DNA of 64,000 bases from Chitinophaga filiformis (GCF_900102545.1 NZ_FNBN01000003.1:673461-737460), one strand, 5' to 3'; shown: positions 17,486 through 26,215, counted from the first letter of the stretch. Numbers and translations are program-made. Notes: generated by a model not told the origin, from the letters alone.

Positions 17486-17591
17486 GGGTTGGAACTTTTT
17501 GAGGTGAAAAAATGTGTCGACAGTTGCGCTTACTAATTTACTAATTTATACGGCTGGTAAAGTATATCTTGTAAGTAAAACTACTCAGTCT

Positions 17592-18467
17592 ATGCTATAC
17601 AGGTATATTCTTCAGGCATTGTTCCTCCTGTTGCCATTTTCCACGATTATAGCCCAGGATACCGCCAAAACTTTCTATTTGTGGCCCGATGGTGCTCCGG
17701 GGTATGAAAACCGGAAAAACGAGCCGGAAGAGGCCAAAGATTACTACGTAAAGAATATCCACAATCCCTCTGTCACGATCTATCTTCCTCCTAAGGAAAA
17801 GGCGACCGGCGCCGCGGTAGTGATCTGTCCGGGAGGTGGCTTCCGTTTGCTTGTCTACAATTCTGAAGGACGTGATCCGGCCCGTTTCCTGAACAGTATA
17901 GGCGTAGCGGCCATCATCCTGAAATACCGCCTGTTCCGGGAGGAAAATTCCCCTTACACCCTGGAAAAGGAGATCAGACAGGATGCTTACCGCGCCATGC
18001 GTTTTGTACGCAGCCATGCGGCAGAGTGGAATATCGACACCAACCGGGTGGGTATCTGGGGCTTTTCTGCCGGTGGAGAAGTGGTGGCCCAGGTGGCTTA
18101 TGGTCCGGGGTATGGGGATCCTAAAGCCAAAGATCCTATTGACCGGCTGAATGGGAAACCGGATTTCCAGATACTGGTATACCCTGGTCCCCTGGGTATA
18201 CCAGAAAAAGTGCCTGCGGATGCGCCTAAGGCCTTTCTGATTGCTTCTAATGACGATGAATGCTGTTCTGCCCCTATCGTTAGCCTCCTGGAGCGTTACA
18301 GGCAGGCAAAAGTGCCAGTGGAGGCACATATTTTCGCTAATGGTAACCATGCCTTCAATATGGGTTACCGCTCCAATCTACAGTCTGTCCGGGCGTGGCC
18401 ACAGCTGCTGACCAACTGGATGACGGATTGTAAGCTCCTCTCGCCGGCAACTGCAGCCGCTAAGTAA
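17592..18467 (+). CDS. Secreted alpha/beta hydrolase (BD-FAE/acetyl-esterase-like)
   Basis: About 291 residues from the ATG at 17592, which gives a clean signal peptide (MLYRYILQALFLLLPFSTIIAQ); upstream in-frame codons would bury it. The mature protein starts KTFYLWPDGAPGYENR, a hallmark of Bacteroidota esterases related to xylan and polysaccharide deacetylases. Seen: oxyanion HGGG-like PGGGFR, nucleophile elbow GFSAGG, acid region ASNDDECC and catalytic His in NGNHAFNMG. It likely removes acyl groups from plant glycans in the periplasm or on the cell surface. It is followed by a perfect 12-bp hairpin and stands as a single gene, divergent from the peptidase. Confidence 0.85.
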   Translation: MLYRYILQALFLLLPFSTIIAQDTAKTFYLWPDGAPGYENRKNEPEEAKDYYVKNIHNPSVTIYLPPKEKATGAAVVICPGGGFRLLVYNSEGRDPARFLNSIGVAAIILKYRLFREENSPYTLEKEIRQDAYRAMRFVRSHAAEWNIDTNRVGIWGFSAGGEVVAQVAYGPGYGDPKAKDPIDRLNGKPDFQILVYPGPLGIPEKVPADAPKAFLIASNDDECCSAPIVSLLERYRQAKVPVEAHIFANGNHAFNMGYRSNLQSVRAWPQLLTNWMTDCKLLSPATAAAK

Positions 18468-18493
18468 GCAAGATCTTATAGTGCAATATCAGT

Positions 18494-18522
18494 TTAGGAG
18501 TACGACCAGTTCGTACTCCTAA
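18494..18522 (+). terminator. Perfect 12-bp hairpin after the hydrolase
   Basis: TTAGGAGTACGA (18494-18505) and TCGTACTCCTAA (18511-18522) are exact reverse complements around a 5-base loop. The T run after it is weak (GCCTGCTTTATAT). Confidence 0.7.
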
Positions 18523-18551
18523 GCCTGCTTTATATCGGTCGGTTCCCTTTT

Positions 18552-18669
18552 ATAATCCATAGATAAACCATCCTCAAACCATATATAACCCATATATAAC
18601 CCATATCTCTATAAATATGGGTTATATATGGGTCATATATGGCTTATATATGGGTTATATATGGGTTAT
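18552..18669. repeat. Inverted array of five plus five 11-bp repeats (long hairpin)
   Basis: The right arm 18615-18669 is five head-to-tail 11-mers, each ATATGGGTTAT or one to two changes from it. The left arm 18552-18606 is five 11-mers of the reverse complement type (ATAACCCATAT), degenerating away from the centre. An 8-base loop (18607-18614) separates them. The inner two unit pairs match almost perfectly and the outer three carry mismatches. The whole could fold as a cruciform or a roughly 118-nt RNA stem. No coding frame or terminator T run is involved. Confidence 0.85.
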
Positions 18670-18797
18670 CTCACCGAATACACTATGGTAAAAGCTTTAC
18701 AAGGGCTGTTTAAATACTTGATTATGTACCGGGTTATAGAAGTGTATCTTTTACAGTAGTAAAAAATGTTATGTCACAATTTGATGGCTGAGAATAT

Positions 18798-18879
18798 ATC
18801 GATATTTGACATTCTAATGACACTATGAGAGATGGTCTGTACGTCTTCCAAAAGGCATAATCGATAAATTTGCATCGAT
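18798..18879 (+). promoter_or_regulatory. ArsR promoter with three ATCGAT sites
   Basis: A perfect -7 element TAAATTTG lies at 18865-18872, only 5 bases before the ATG at 18878, so the mRNA may be nearly leaderless. ATCGAT occurs at 18798-18803, 18860-18865 and 18874-18879, flanking the -7 element and overlapping the start codon, which fits autorepression by the encoded ArsR protein. No clear -33 TTG is seen. Confidence 0.45.
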
Positions 18880-19165
18880 GAATAAGAAATTAGACATTAA
18901 AAGAATTGAGAAGATTTCCAAGGCACTTGGGGATCCATATCGTATTAAAATCGTGGAGGCCATTCGTAAAGAACAGGACTGGACTCCATGTACATTGATC
19001 CTCGATATGCTGGACCTGGCGCAGTCTACTGTTTCCCATCACATTAAACAGCTTGTAGATGCTGATCTGCTGCTGGCTGAAAAAGAAGGTCGTAATACAA
19101 AATATAAGATCAACAAAGAGGTCTTTGAGGAGTATGTAACATTCCTCTCGCTCTTCACTGCATAA
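18878..19165 (+). CDS. ArsR-type winged-helix transcriptional regulator
   Basis: A 95-residue protein that is entirely a winged helix-turn-helix: KISKALGDPYRIKIVEAI, recognition region LDLAQSTVSHHIKQLVDADLLLAEKEGRNTKYKINKEVF. This is the ArsR/SmtB core. The classic ELCVCDL metal site is not present (PCTLILDMLDLAQ instead), so metal sensing is doubtful; many such Bacteroidota members are redox or unknown-ligand repressors. It is followed 32 bases downstream by a GNAT gene on the same strand, probably the co-transcribed target. The promoter carries repeated ATCGAT sites suggestive of autorepression. Confidence 0.85.
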   Translation: MNKKLDIKRIEKISKALGDPYRIKIVEAIRKEQDWTPCTLILDMLDLAQSTVSHHIKQLVDADLLLAEKEGRNTKYKINKEVFEEYVTFLSLFTA

Positions 19166-19197
19166 GACTTATTACAAAACAAGCATCAATCTGTACC

Positions 19198-19872
19198 ATG
19201 CAAAACTATGCTGCATTAGATAACCCGGTATGGCACGCCTTACAAACAACGCATAAGACATTCGCACAGGGAACGGAACGTGTGCAACGATATCCCGCAG
19301 ACATTCTGCAATTCATGGGATGTGCTGATCCGCTTCATGCTGATCTGAACGAAATATTACCCTGGACATCTGTGGGAGAAAAGATGCTCATGATCGGTGA
19401 GCTACCTGTACTACCTCCTAACTGGGCACTGGTAAGACAGTTGGATTGTATACAGATGACCTGTGATCAGGCTGTGTCAGTAGCTGGTCCGGATGTTGTT
19501 CCCTTAGAGAATGTAGAGGAAATGCTGACGCTCACTAACCTGGTACAGCCGGGATTCTTTTACAGGAACACGCCTTTGCTGGGTACTTATTATGGTATCT
19601 ATCAGGAAGGGCAATTGGTGGCTATCGCTGGCGAACGTACGAAGATAACAGGAATGGTGGAGGTGAGCGCGGTGTGCACGCATCCTGCATTTACAGGACG
19701 GGGATATGCGCACCAATTGGTAGCGCATATTGTGAATAAGAATGTGACCCAGGGGAATGCGCTGTATCTGCATTTTCTGACGAATAATGAAAGGGCGAGG
19801 AAGGTGTATGAGAGATTGGGGTTTAGGGATAGGAGGGGGATTGTGTTTTGGGAGATCATTAGGAATAGTTAA
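19198..19872 (+). CDS. GNAT family N-acetyltransferase (FR47-like)
   Basis: A 224-residue cytosolic enzyme. The C-terminal half carries the GNAT core: YGIYQEGQLVAIAGERT (beta), VEVSAVCTHPAFTGRGYAHQLVAHIV (motif A, acetyl-CoA pyrophosphate loop as TGRGYA) and LHFLTNNERARKVYERLGF (motif B with the conserved N..A...Y..LGF). The N-terminal half is a weaker GNAT-like or lid domain. This is the FR47-like branch; the acceptor substrate is unknown. It is the second gene of the ArsR unit, so its expression should follow that repressor. Codon use late in the gene is rich in G (AGGAGGGGG), different from the first half but without a frame break. Confidence 0.85.
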   Translation: MQNYAALDNPVWHALQTTHKTFAQGTERVQRYPADILQFMGCADPLHADLNEILPWTSVGEKMLMIGELPVLPPNWALVRQLDCIQMTCDQAVSVAGPDVVPLENVEEMLTLTNLVQPGFFYRNTPLLGTYYGIYQEGQLVAIAGERTKITGMVEVSAVCTHPAFTGRGYAHQLVAHIVNKNVTQGNALYLHFLTNNERARKVYERLGFRDRRGIVFWEIIRNS

Positions 19873-20020
19873 GGTGACCATCGTTGAAATATCCGGGTAA
19901 AAGAAATAGTCCATTTATTTCTTTAACAAGCGCTATCGGGAAGTAAGTTAGTCACTACATATCATGCCCCATCACTCAAGATAAGATGTTTGAAATTGGC
20001 TTAAAATATTATCCCACTAT

Positions 20021-20051
20021 TTTGGTAGACTATTAATTTATATTATTTTTG
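20021..20051 (+). promoter_or_regulatory. Consensus Bacteroidota promoter of the SusC/SusD unit
   Basis: TTTG (20021-20024), 19 bases, then TATTTTTG (20044-20051) reproduce the -33/-7 consensus TTTG-N19-TAnnTTTG exactly. It is the best promoter in the window and lies about 250 bases before the SusC start, leaving a long leader with a small ORF and hairpin. Confidence 0.8.
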
Positions 20052-20110
20052 CAGTGCCCGATATGTTATTGCAGTCAATAGACTGGGATAAACGACAAGA
20101 ACCAGGATTT

Positions 20111-20194
20111 ATGAAACCAGCTGTACTTTTATCAACATTACTCCATTCAACATCTTTGTCTGTAAGCATCAGTTGCTATTGTAGCACCTCTTAA
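20111..20194 (+). CDS. Candidate 27-residue leader peptide before SusC
   Basis: A short ORF from ATG 20111 to TAA 20194 begins MKPAVLLSTLLHSTSL and ends ISCYCSTS. It lies within the long leader between the consensus promoter and the SusC gene, and is followed by a hairpin at 20216-20252. The Ser/Thr/Cys-rich end with a Cys-Tyr-Cys triplet is the sort of sequence on which a ribosome could pause, giving control by translation. No family match is known to me; it could also be a chance ORF, since the region is AT-rich. Confidence 0.4.
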   Translation: MKPAVLLSTLLHSTSLSVSISCYCSTS

Positions 20195-20215
20195 TTTACA
20201 CACATAATAAATGCA

Positions 20216-20252
20216 ATTATTGCCAGCTGCTTCCACCCGGCAGCTGAATAAT
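20216..20252 (+). promoter_or_regulatory. Leader hairpin before SusC
   Basis: Arms ATTATT (20216-20221) plus CAGCTGC (20224-20230) pair with GCAGCTG (20240-20246) plus AATAAT (20247-20252), with a 2-base bulge and a 9-base loop. It starts 22 bases after the leader ORF stop and has no T run, so it looks more like an attenuation or mRNA-stability element than a terminator. The stretch 19873-20020 upstream holds nothing I recognise. Confidence 0.5.
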
Positions 20253-20304
20253 ATACTATTGCCTACAGGTAATGTATTTCTCTATTCTTATAATCTAAAC
20301 ACCC

Positions 20305-23300
20305 ATGTTCAAGAAAAATGTAACCCTTGTGCTTACGCTGCTATTAAGCACAGGGCTTTTTGCGCAGCAAAGACAAGTACAGGGACAGGTACTCGCTGCA
20401 GAAAACAGGCAGCCATTGCCAGGAGTAACAGTCAAGATCAACCGAACTTCGTTTGGCACAGCAACAGACCAGAACGGACGTTTTCAGCTGAATATTCCCG
20501 GCAGCAAGACAGTGCTTTCTGTTTCCTTCATCGGTAGGGAAACCGTAGAGACAGAAGTCCGCGAAGGAGATGCGAATATCACTATTCTCCTGAAGCCTGC
20601 TAATACAACGTTGGATGAAGTAGTAGCAGTAGCTTACACGAATGTAAAACGCTCGGGGTATCCGGGAGCTGTATCTACCGTTAGTGCAGAAAAGATCAAT
20701 AACCGGCTTACGCCTAATGTTACCAATGCATTACAGGGATTGGTGACAGGTCTGCAAACTACATCTGCAAACGGACAACCAGGCAACAGCTCTACCATAC
20801 GCATTCGTGGTGTTGGCTCTATTAATGCCTCCAGTGCTCCGCTGTTCGTTGTGGATGGTGCTCCGTATGACGGAGATATTAACGCGCTCAACGCAGCAGA
20901 CATTGCATCTATCAGTGTATTGAAAGATGCTACAGCTGCTAACCTTTATGGATCGCGTGCAGCCAATGGCGTTATTATCATCACAACCAGGCAGGGTAAA
21001 AAAGGCGAGTCGGCCGTAAACGCTGTATTTAATCAGGGTTGGAGCAGCCGTGCTGTGGAAGACTACGACAAGATCAATACAGACCAGTATTTCCAGCTTT
21101 ACTGGGAAGCATTGCGTAATAAGCAGCTGACTAACGGTCAAACGCCTACACAGGCAGCCGCAACAGCCAGCGCACGTGTCGTATCTGATCTGGGCATCAA
21201 TCCCTATGGTCCCGGCTTTCCGCAGCCCGTTGGAACAGATGGAAAGATCGTGGCAGGCGCAAAGCCCCTGTGGAATGATGACTGGGAAAAAGGTATACAG
21301 CAGTCCGGAAAATATACACAGGCACAGCTCAGCTTCAGTGGCGGCAGCGATAAGTCCACTTATTATGTCAGCGGTGGCTATGTCAACAATGAGGGCGCTT
21401 ATATGGGTTCCGGCTTCAAACGTTATAATGTAAGAAGCAATATCACCTTACAGGCTAAACCATGGCTGAAGGTGGGGCTTAATGTGACCGGTTCCAGCTC
21501 TGCACAGGATTACCCTACGTCTGCAGATTCCCGTACAGACAACGTTGTATTGTTTGGCAGGACAGTGCCGGGTTTTTATCCCATCTATCAACGCAATGAG
21601 GATGGCTCCTACAAGCTGGATGGCAGCGGACAGAAGCAATTCGACTATGGTGCTTACCGTCCTTCAGCAGCGCTGGCCCGTGAAAACCTGATCGGTTCCC
21701 TGCCGCTGGATAAAAACAGGTATACCAATGAGAACATTTCTGCGAGAACATTCCTCGAAGCAACTCTTATCAAAACCCTGAAATTTAAAACCAGCTATAA
21801 TATCGACTATGTCAACAATAATTCGTTGGTTTATACCAATCCATTAGTTGGAGGTGATGCTGAAATCGGCGGTACTATCAGTAAAGGCAATGGCAGAAAA
21901 CTGATCTATACCTGGAATAACATTTTCACATACGATATTGACCTGCTAAGTGGTCATCATCTCAATCTGCTGGCTGGTCAGGAATATTATTATTTCAATT
22001 CCAGCACCCAGAGCGGAAGCCGGCAGAAGTTTGCATTGCCCGATTTGTACGAACCAGCGGCAGCTTCTCAGCTGAATGATTTTTCCGGCATTTCAGATAA
22101 CTATACAAAACTGAGCTTCTTTGGGCAGGGCCAGTATAATTACCTGAACAGATATTATTTCACCGCTTCAGTAAGAAGAGATGGTTCTTCCCGCTTCTCG
22201 CCCGATTCCCGTTGGGGTACTTTCTGGTCGACCGGTGCATCATGGCGTATCTCGGAGGAAGCATTCCTTCGTTCTATTAGCTGGTTGAATGCCCTGACAC
22301 TGAAAGGTAGTTATGGTGCTTCCGGCAATGACAATCTAAGCAGCTACTATGCTTACCTGGCGCTCTTTGATATTAAGAATAACCTGGGCAACGGCGGTGT
22401 TATAACTTCCAGGCTTGCCACACCAGGCCTGAAATGGGAAAGCAATCTTAATCTGAACATAGGGCTGGATTTCGGATTGTTTGACAACCGCCTGTATGGT
22501 ACCATCAACTATTATAACAGGACCAGTAAGGACCTGCTATATGCAAAGCCTATGGCGCCATCTACGGGCTTCGGATCTATCAGCGCCAATATCGGGGCCT
22601 TGCGTAATACCGGTGTGGAACTGGAATTGAATGTGATACCTGTGAGAACCCGTGATTTCAAATGGACGGTAGCACTAAATGTAGCCCATAATAAGAATAA
22701 GATCACAGAGTTGCCACAAAAGGAAATCATAAGCGGTACCAAAAAGCTTATGGTAGGCAGTTCTATTTATGAGTTCTACCTGCGTGAATGGGCCGGTGTA
22801 GATACAAAAACCGGTAATCCGTTATGGTATCAGACCGGTGCAGATGGTAAGAAAATAACTACAACCAATTATGCCAGTGCTACCCAGTACTATGCTGGTT
22901 CTGCTTTGCCGGATGTAACGGGTGGTTTCACCAATACGCTTAATTATAAAAACTTTGAATTGTCATTCTTACTAGCTTATAGCATCGGTGGTAAAGTGCT
23001 GGATCTTGACTATGTATCACTGTTAAGCGGTGCTACAAGCCCTGGTCGTAACTGGTCTACAGAACTATTGGAACGCTGGACTCCCGAGCACACTAACACC
23101 GATGTGCCAAGGCTTACAACTGATAACCTGAACTGGACTTCCACCTCTACACGATTCCTGTACAGTGCCACTTATGCGCGTCTAAAAACGGTATCGCTTG
23201 GATATTCCCTGCCTGCACAGTTGTTATCCCGCATCGGTATTGGCAGCCTGAAAGTGTATGCCCTGGGTGAAAACCTGCTCACTTTTTATGGTCATCAGGG

Positions 23301-23391
23301 AATGGATCCGGAACAGTCTATAGATGGTACCACTTACTATCAGTATCCGGCGATGAAGACATTCTCACTGGGTTTACAGATAGGACTTTAA
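20305..23391 (+). CDS. SusC/RagA family TonB-linked outer membrane transporter
   Basis: A 1028-residue outer-membrane protein. Signal peptide MFKKNVTLVLTLLLSTGLFAQ, then a carboxypeptidase-regulatory-like domain (QVQGQVLAAENRQPLPGVTVKINRTSFGTATDQNGRFQ, about 24-100), TonB-box region LDEVVAVAYTNVKRSGYPGAVSTVSAEKI, the plug (TNALQGLVTGLQTTSANGQPGNSSTIRIRGVGSINASSAPLFVVDG...VLKDATAANLYGSRAANGVIIITT) and a beta-barrel ending FSLGLQIGL. It lacks an STN domain, so no transenvelope sigma signalling is expected. With the SusD 25 bases downstream it imports an oligosaccharide or peptide; the absence of adjacent hydrolases leaves the substrate open. The leader ORF and hairpin upstream suggest post-initiation control. 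Confidence 0.95.
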   Translation: MFKKNVTLVLTLLLSTGLFAQQRQVQGQVLAAENRQPLPGVTVKINRTSFGTATDQNGRFQLNIPGSKTVLSVSFIGRETVETEVREGDANITILLKPANTTLDEVVAVAYTNVKRSGYPGAVSTVSAEKINNRLTPNVTNALQGLVTGLQTTSANGQPGNSSTIRIRGVGSINASSAPLFVVDGAPYDGDINALNAADIASISVLKDATAANLYGSRAANGVIIITTRQGKKGESAVNAVFNQGWSSRAVEDYDKINTDQYFQLYWEALRNKQLTNGQTPTQAAATASARVVSDLGINPYGPGFPQPVGTDGKIVAGAKPLWNDDWEKGIQQSGKYTQAQLSFSGGSDKSTYYVSGGYVNNEGAYMGSGFKRYNVRSNITLQAKPWLKVGLNVTGSSSAQDYPTSADSRTDNVVLFGRTVPGFYPIYQRNEDGSYKLDGSGQKQFDYGAYRPSAALARENLIGSLPLDKNRYTNENISARTFLEATLIKTLKFKTSYNIDYVNNNSLVYTNPLVGGDAEIGGTISKGNGRKLIYTWNNIFTYDIDLLSGHHLNLLAGQEYYYFNSSTQSGSRQKFALPDLYEPAAASQLNDFSGISDNYTKLSFFGQGQYNYLNRYYFTASVRRDGSSRFSPDSRWGTFWSTGASWRISEEAFLRSISWLNALTLKGSYGASGNDNLSSYYAYLALFDIKNNLGNGGVITSRLATPGLKWESNLNLNIGLDFGLFDNRLYGTINYYNRTSKDLLYAKPMAPSTGFGSISANIGALRNTGVELELNVIPVRTRDFKWTVALNVAHNKNKITELPQKEIISGTKKLMVGSSIYEFYLREWAGVDTKTGNPLWYQTGADGKKITTTNYASATQYYAGSALPDVTGGFTNTLNYKNFELSFLLAYSIGGKVLDLDYVSLLSGATSPGRNWSTELLERWTPEHTNTDVPRLTTDNLNWTSTSTRFLYSATYARLKTVSLGYSLPAQLLSRIGIGSLKVYALGENLLTFYGHQGMDPEQSIDGTTYYQYPAMKTFSLGLQIGL

Positions 23392-23416
23392 TGTGTAACA
23401 TTTAATATCAAATGAA

Positions 23417-24928
23417 ATGAAAGCAAACAGATTTTATACATATACGGCAGCGCTGATCATTGGTTTGTCGGCCTGCAACAAGCAGTTGGATACCGCTCCC
23501 TCCAATGCGGTATCAGAAGATATTGTGCTGAAGAATGTGGATAACCTCAGTACTATTTCAGAAGGTACCTGGGCGGCCATGATGGATGATTTTTACGGAG
23601 GGACCTTCAGTAATCCCGGATTCAAGACCATCGCGCTCACCAGTGATGCCATGGCAAATGATGTAGCATTGATCACTACTAAATACGGTTTTCCCACTGC
23701 TTACCGTTTTACGCAGATGAATGATAAAACGCAGGCGCGTGTAAGTGCTATATGGGGGCAGCTCTACAAGATCATCAATAATAGCAATATCATCATCGCC
23801 AACGCCGACAAGGTAGAAGGCGACGCCACTGCGAAGAAGGAACTCAAAGGACAGGCGCTGGCATTACGGGCGCATACTTACCTGACTATTGTTTCCTTTT
23901 ACCAGTTCTCATTCCTGAAAGATTCTCTCGCTAAAACGGCACCTATTTATACTACGCCAACAACAGCAGCGACACAAGGCAATCCGAAAGCTTCGCTGAA
24001 AGAGATCTATGAACTGATCTTCTCTGACCTGCTGCAGGCAAAAGGCCTGCTGGCCAACTACGAGCGGCCCGCTAAATACAAGATCAATGCCGACGTGGTG
24101 AATGGTCTGCTGGCACGTGCATACTTAAATACCGGCCGTTGGGACCTGGCTGCAGCTGCAGCAGATGAGGCACAACGGAATTATCCATTAATGGCGCCGG
24201 TTGAATATAGCAAGGGGTTCAATGATGTGGGTAACTCAGAGTGGATCTGGGGGCATCCTGAAATCCCCAGTCAGAGCGATGGAAGTTATAGTTTTCATTT
24301 CCTCGACGTATCTTCTGCGTCTTCCTACTACTACAGCTTTATGGCCGATCCTTTTTTCGCAGAGCTGTTTGACGCAGGCGATATACGTAAAACGCTTTTC
24401 TCATGGGATGGTTCTACCGCGGCCAGAGAAGGCTATCTGCAATACAAGAAGTTTAAGTTCAGAGCAGATCAGACGGCAGATCTCGTGCTCATGAGAAGTG
24501 CAGAAGTGATATTGATCAAAGCAGAAGGTTATGCACGTGCAGGCAATCTGAATGAAGGTATTAATGCGTTGAATCAGCTCCGTACTGCAAGAGGAGCGAA
24601 AACGTTTGAACCGGCCGGGGCTACACAGGAAAGCCTGATAAAAGAGATATTGATAGAAAGGAGAAAAGAGCTGTGGGGCGAAGGATTTGGCTTGTCGGAC
24701 ATTATCCGTAATCAATTGGCGGTTGTGAGAAAACCTTATGTGGATACTGATGGCAAAGATATAAAGGTGACGGTAGTGACGCCGGATGGTACTACTAAAC
24801 AAGTAAATGCCAAATATCATACAACGCTCAGCTTTTCAGATGGGAGTAACTTTGTGGCGAATAGTCCTTATTATATTTTTGTTGTACCGCAGGCGGAGGA
24901 GCAGAATAATCCGAATCTTAATAAGTAG
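23417..24928 (+). CDS. SusD/RagB family nutrient-binding outer membrane lipoprotein
   Basis: A 503-residue lipoprotein: signal MKANRFYTYTAALIIGLSACNKQLD with the lipobox Cys at residue 20. The body is helical with TPR-like pairs (ALALRAHTYLTIVSFYQFSFL; VVNGLLARAYLNTGRWDLAAAAADEA) and the C-terminal RagB part (RSAEVILIKAEGYARAGNLNEGINALNQLRTARGA...EILIERRKELWGEGFGLSDIIRN). SusD proteins cap the SusC barrel on the cell surface and bind the substrate. The pair is tightly spaced and followed by a GC-rich hairpin. No glycan can be deduced from the sequence. Confidence 0.95.
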   Translation: MKANRFYTYTAALIIGLSACNKQLDTAPSNAVSEDIVLKNVDNLSTISEGTWAAMMDDFYGGTFSNPGFKTIALTSDAMANDVALITTKYGFPTAYRFTQMNDKTQARVSAIWGQLYKIINNSNIIIANADKVEGDATAKKELKGQALALRAHTYLTIVSFYQFSFLKDSLAKTAPIYTTPTTAATQGNPKASLKEIYELIFSDLLQAKGLLANYERPAKYKINADVVNGLLARAYLNTGRWDLAAAAADEAQRNYPLMAPVEYSKGFNDVGNSEWIWGHPEIPSQSDGSYSFHFLDVSSASSYYYSFMADPFFAELFDAGDIRKTLFSWDGSTAAREGYLQYKKFKFRADQTADLVLMRSAEVILIKAEGYARAGNLNEGINALNQLRTARGAKTFEPAGATQESLIKEILIERRKELWGEGFGLSDIIRNQLAVVRKPYVDTDGKDIKVTVVTPDGTTKQVNAKYHTTLSFSDGSNFVANSPYYIFVVPQAEEQNNPNLNK

Positions 24929-24941
24929 GAGGATATTGGTA

Positions 24942-24966
24942 AGAGGGGGCTTATGGCCCCTTCTCT
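24942..24966 (+). terminator. Hairpin after the SusC/SusD unit
   Basis: AAGAGGGGGC (24941-24950) and GGCCCCTTCT (24955-24964) pair around TTAT with one bulge. It is 12 bases after the SusD stop; the following T run is weak. Confidence 0.55.
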
Positions 24967-25077
24967 ACTAATGTTAAACTAAATACAGTCAAAAAGCCTA
25001 CAGGCAGCAAAAAAATTTGCTTATATTAATTTCATGGAGTTAATTTGTATACACTTCCGAAATAAAATGATTCCATC

Positions 25078-25467
25078 ATGCATAGCAGACAAATAGAGAG
25101 AAGCAGGAATGCCCACTCCAAAGTGTCAAAGTGGAGTAGAAAAGAAATCCAACAAAAACATAGTTTATTCCCGAACGACAGAAATGCCTCCGCGTGCGAT
25201 GTAATTGAAAAACCGGTGAGCGGTTTAGCGGGAAAACTCCCTGTTGGAAATTGGAGTAACGCGAAGTTTACTACCACATATTCTTTGCAGGCAGATTTAC
25301 TGGAAGAAGCAATGTTTTTAAGAAAAATAGAAAATCAGGGAATTGCGAATGTTGTTCCTTCTACGCAAGTTGAAGCGAATCTTTTAAAAGAGTTCCGTCT
25401 TATGGACGAGGCCCAGTTTGGAAGTTATAAAATGAAATTCCAGGAAAGGCTTAGGGACATGGGCTAA
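25078..25467 (+). CDS. Hypothetical protein, 129 residues
   Basis: Not recognised. The frame runs from ATG 25078 and ends 10 bases before a convergent gene. The first 35 residues are very basic and polar (MHSRQIERSRNAHSKVSKWS); the last 70 (TYSLQADLLEEAMFLRKIENQGIANVVPSTQVEANLLKEFRLMDEAQFGSYKMKFQERLRDMG) look like a helical folded domain. No signal peptide or membrane segment. It lies between a terminator and an AT-rich orphan gene, so it may be part of a small acquired cassette. A real gene is plausible because the C-terminal part has protein-like composition, but an over-extended start cannot be excluded. Confidence 0.45.
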   Translation: MHSRQIERSRNAHSKVSKWSRKEIQQKHSLFPNDRNASACDVIEKPVSGLAGKLPVGNWSNAKFTTTYSLQADLLEEAMFLRKIENQGIANVVPSTQVEANLLKEFRLMDEAQFGSYKMKFQERLRDMG

Positions 25468-25477
25468 TCAGCTCGTC

Positions 25478-26215
25478 CTATGATGTAAATCTAACTGATT
25501 TCGGTGTATGTGTTAGATTTTCGAAGTTTCCTGCATACTTCTTAACAAGGTATGCATGTAGAATTTTCACGTTTTTTGAATTTCTGTTCAATTCAAATTC
25601 TCCTTCCCAGGATTCTCCATATTCTTGCCAGTAAACCTCTCCACTCATTGGTTTTGTTCCTTGTCCAGGTATATATACATTCAACTGACGTTGTTCCAAT
25701 AAATCATTTAATGGCATGCGGGGAATTTTTCTTTTATCTAAATTGATATAGTACGCATCTTCACTTTTTCTGGTCATAGTGAAACCAGCCTTTATCCAGG
25801 TAATGTACCCGTTAAATTGTTTTGTGGAGTCGGCATGCTCCAACGTAAGTTTGTCTCCGTAGGCTAGGCATGTTATTTTTTTATATCCGGCTCTAAAGAG
25901 AGTCTCTTGCTGTTGCTCAAAAATCAGAATTCCTACGCCCTGGCCTTCGTTGCCATTTTTCATTCTGATATATTGATTTTCTACTATTTTATCTTTTGTG
26001 TTAACAATAATTCTAATAAAGACTACGTCAGTCTCAATCTCGATTTTAGCGTTTTTTTCAAACCAATCAATCTCAATTGCAGCATTTTTTATTATATCAG
26101 AGATTTCATGGATTGCATCTATTCCGGTAAAGGAAATAAGCTGTTTTAATGAATAGCCAGTAAGTCGTTGCCGGAATTGCGTATAATATTCACCTGTTCG
26201 GTAGATAATTGCCAT
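25478..26215 (-). CDS. Hypothetical protein with a possible acetyltransferase-like segment
   Basis: A 245-residue soluble protein, more AT-rich than its neighbours. Most of it matches no family I know. Residues about 85-120 (MKNGNEGQGVGILIFEQQQETLFRAGYKKITCLAYG) resemble the core of a GNAT fold, with GQGVG in place of the acetyl-CoA loop (Q/RxxGxG/A), followed by a helix and strand, but motif B is not clear. The C-terminal part contains several aromatic-rich strands (SGEVYWQEYGESWEGEFELN) and ends with a basic tail. It converges with the 129-residue gene with 10 bases between them. Function cannot be stated; an acquired gene is likely from its base composition. Confidence 0.65.
   Translation of the reverse strand: MAIIYRTGEYYTQFRQRLTGYSLKQLISFTGIDAIHEISDIIKNAAIEIDWFEKNAKIEIETDVVFIRIIVNTKDKIVENQYIRMKNGNEGQGVGILIFEQQQETLFRAGYKKITCLAYGDKLTLEHADSTKQFNGYITWIKAGFTMTRKSEDAYYINLDKRKIPRMPLNDLLEQRQLNVYIPGQGTKPMSGEVYWQEYGESWEGEFELNRNSKNVKILHAYLVKKYAGNFENLTHTPKSVRFTS

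Noticed and set aside
18552..18669. CRISPR-like array
   Set aside because: Units are contiguous 11-mers in an inverted symmetric layout with no spacers and no cas genes nearby.
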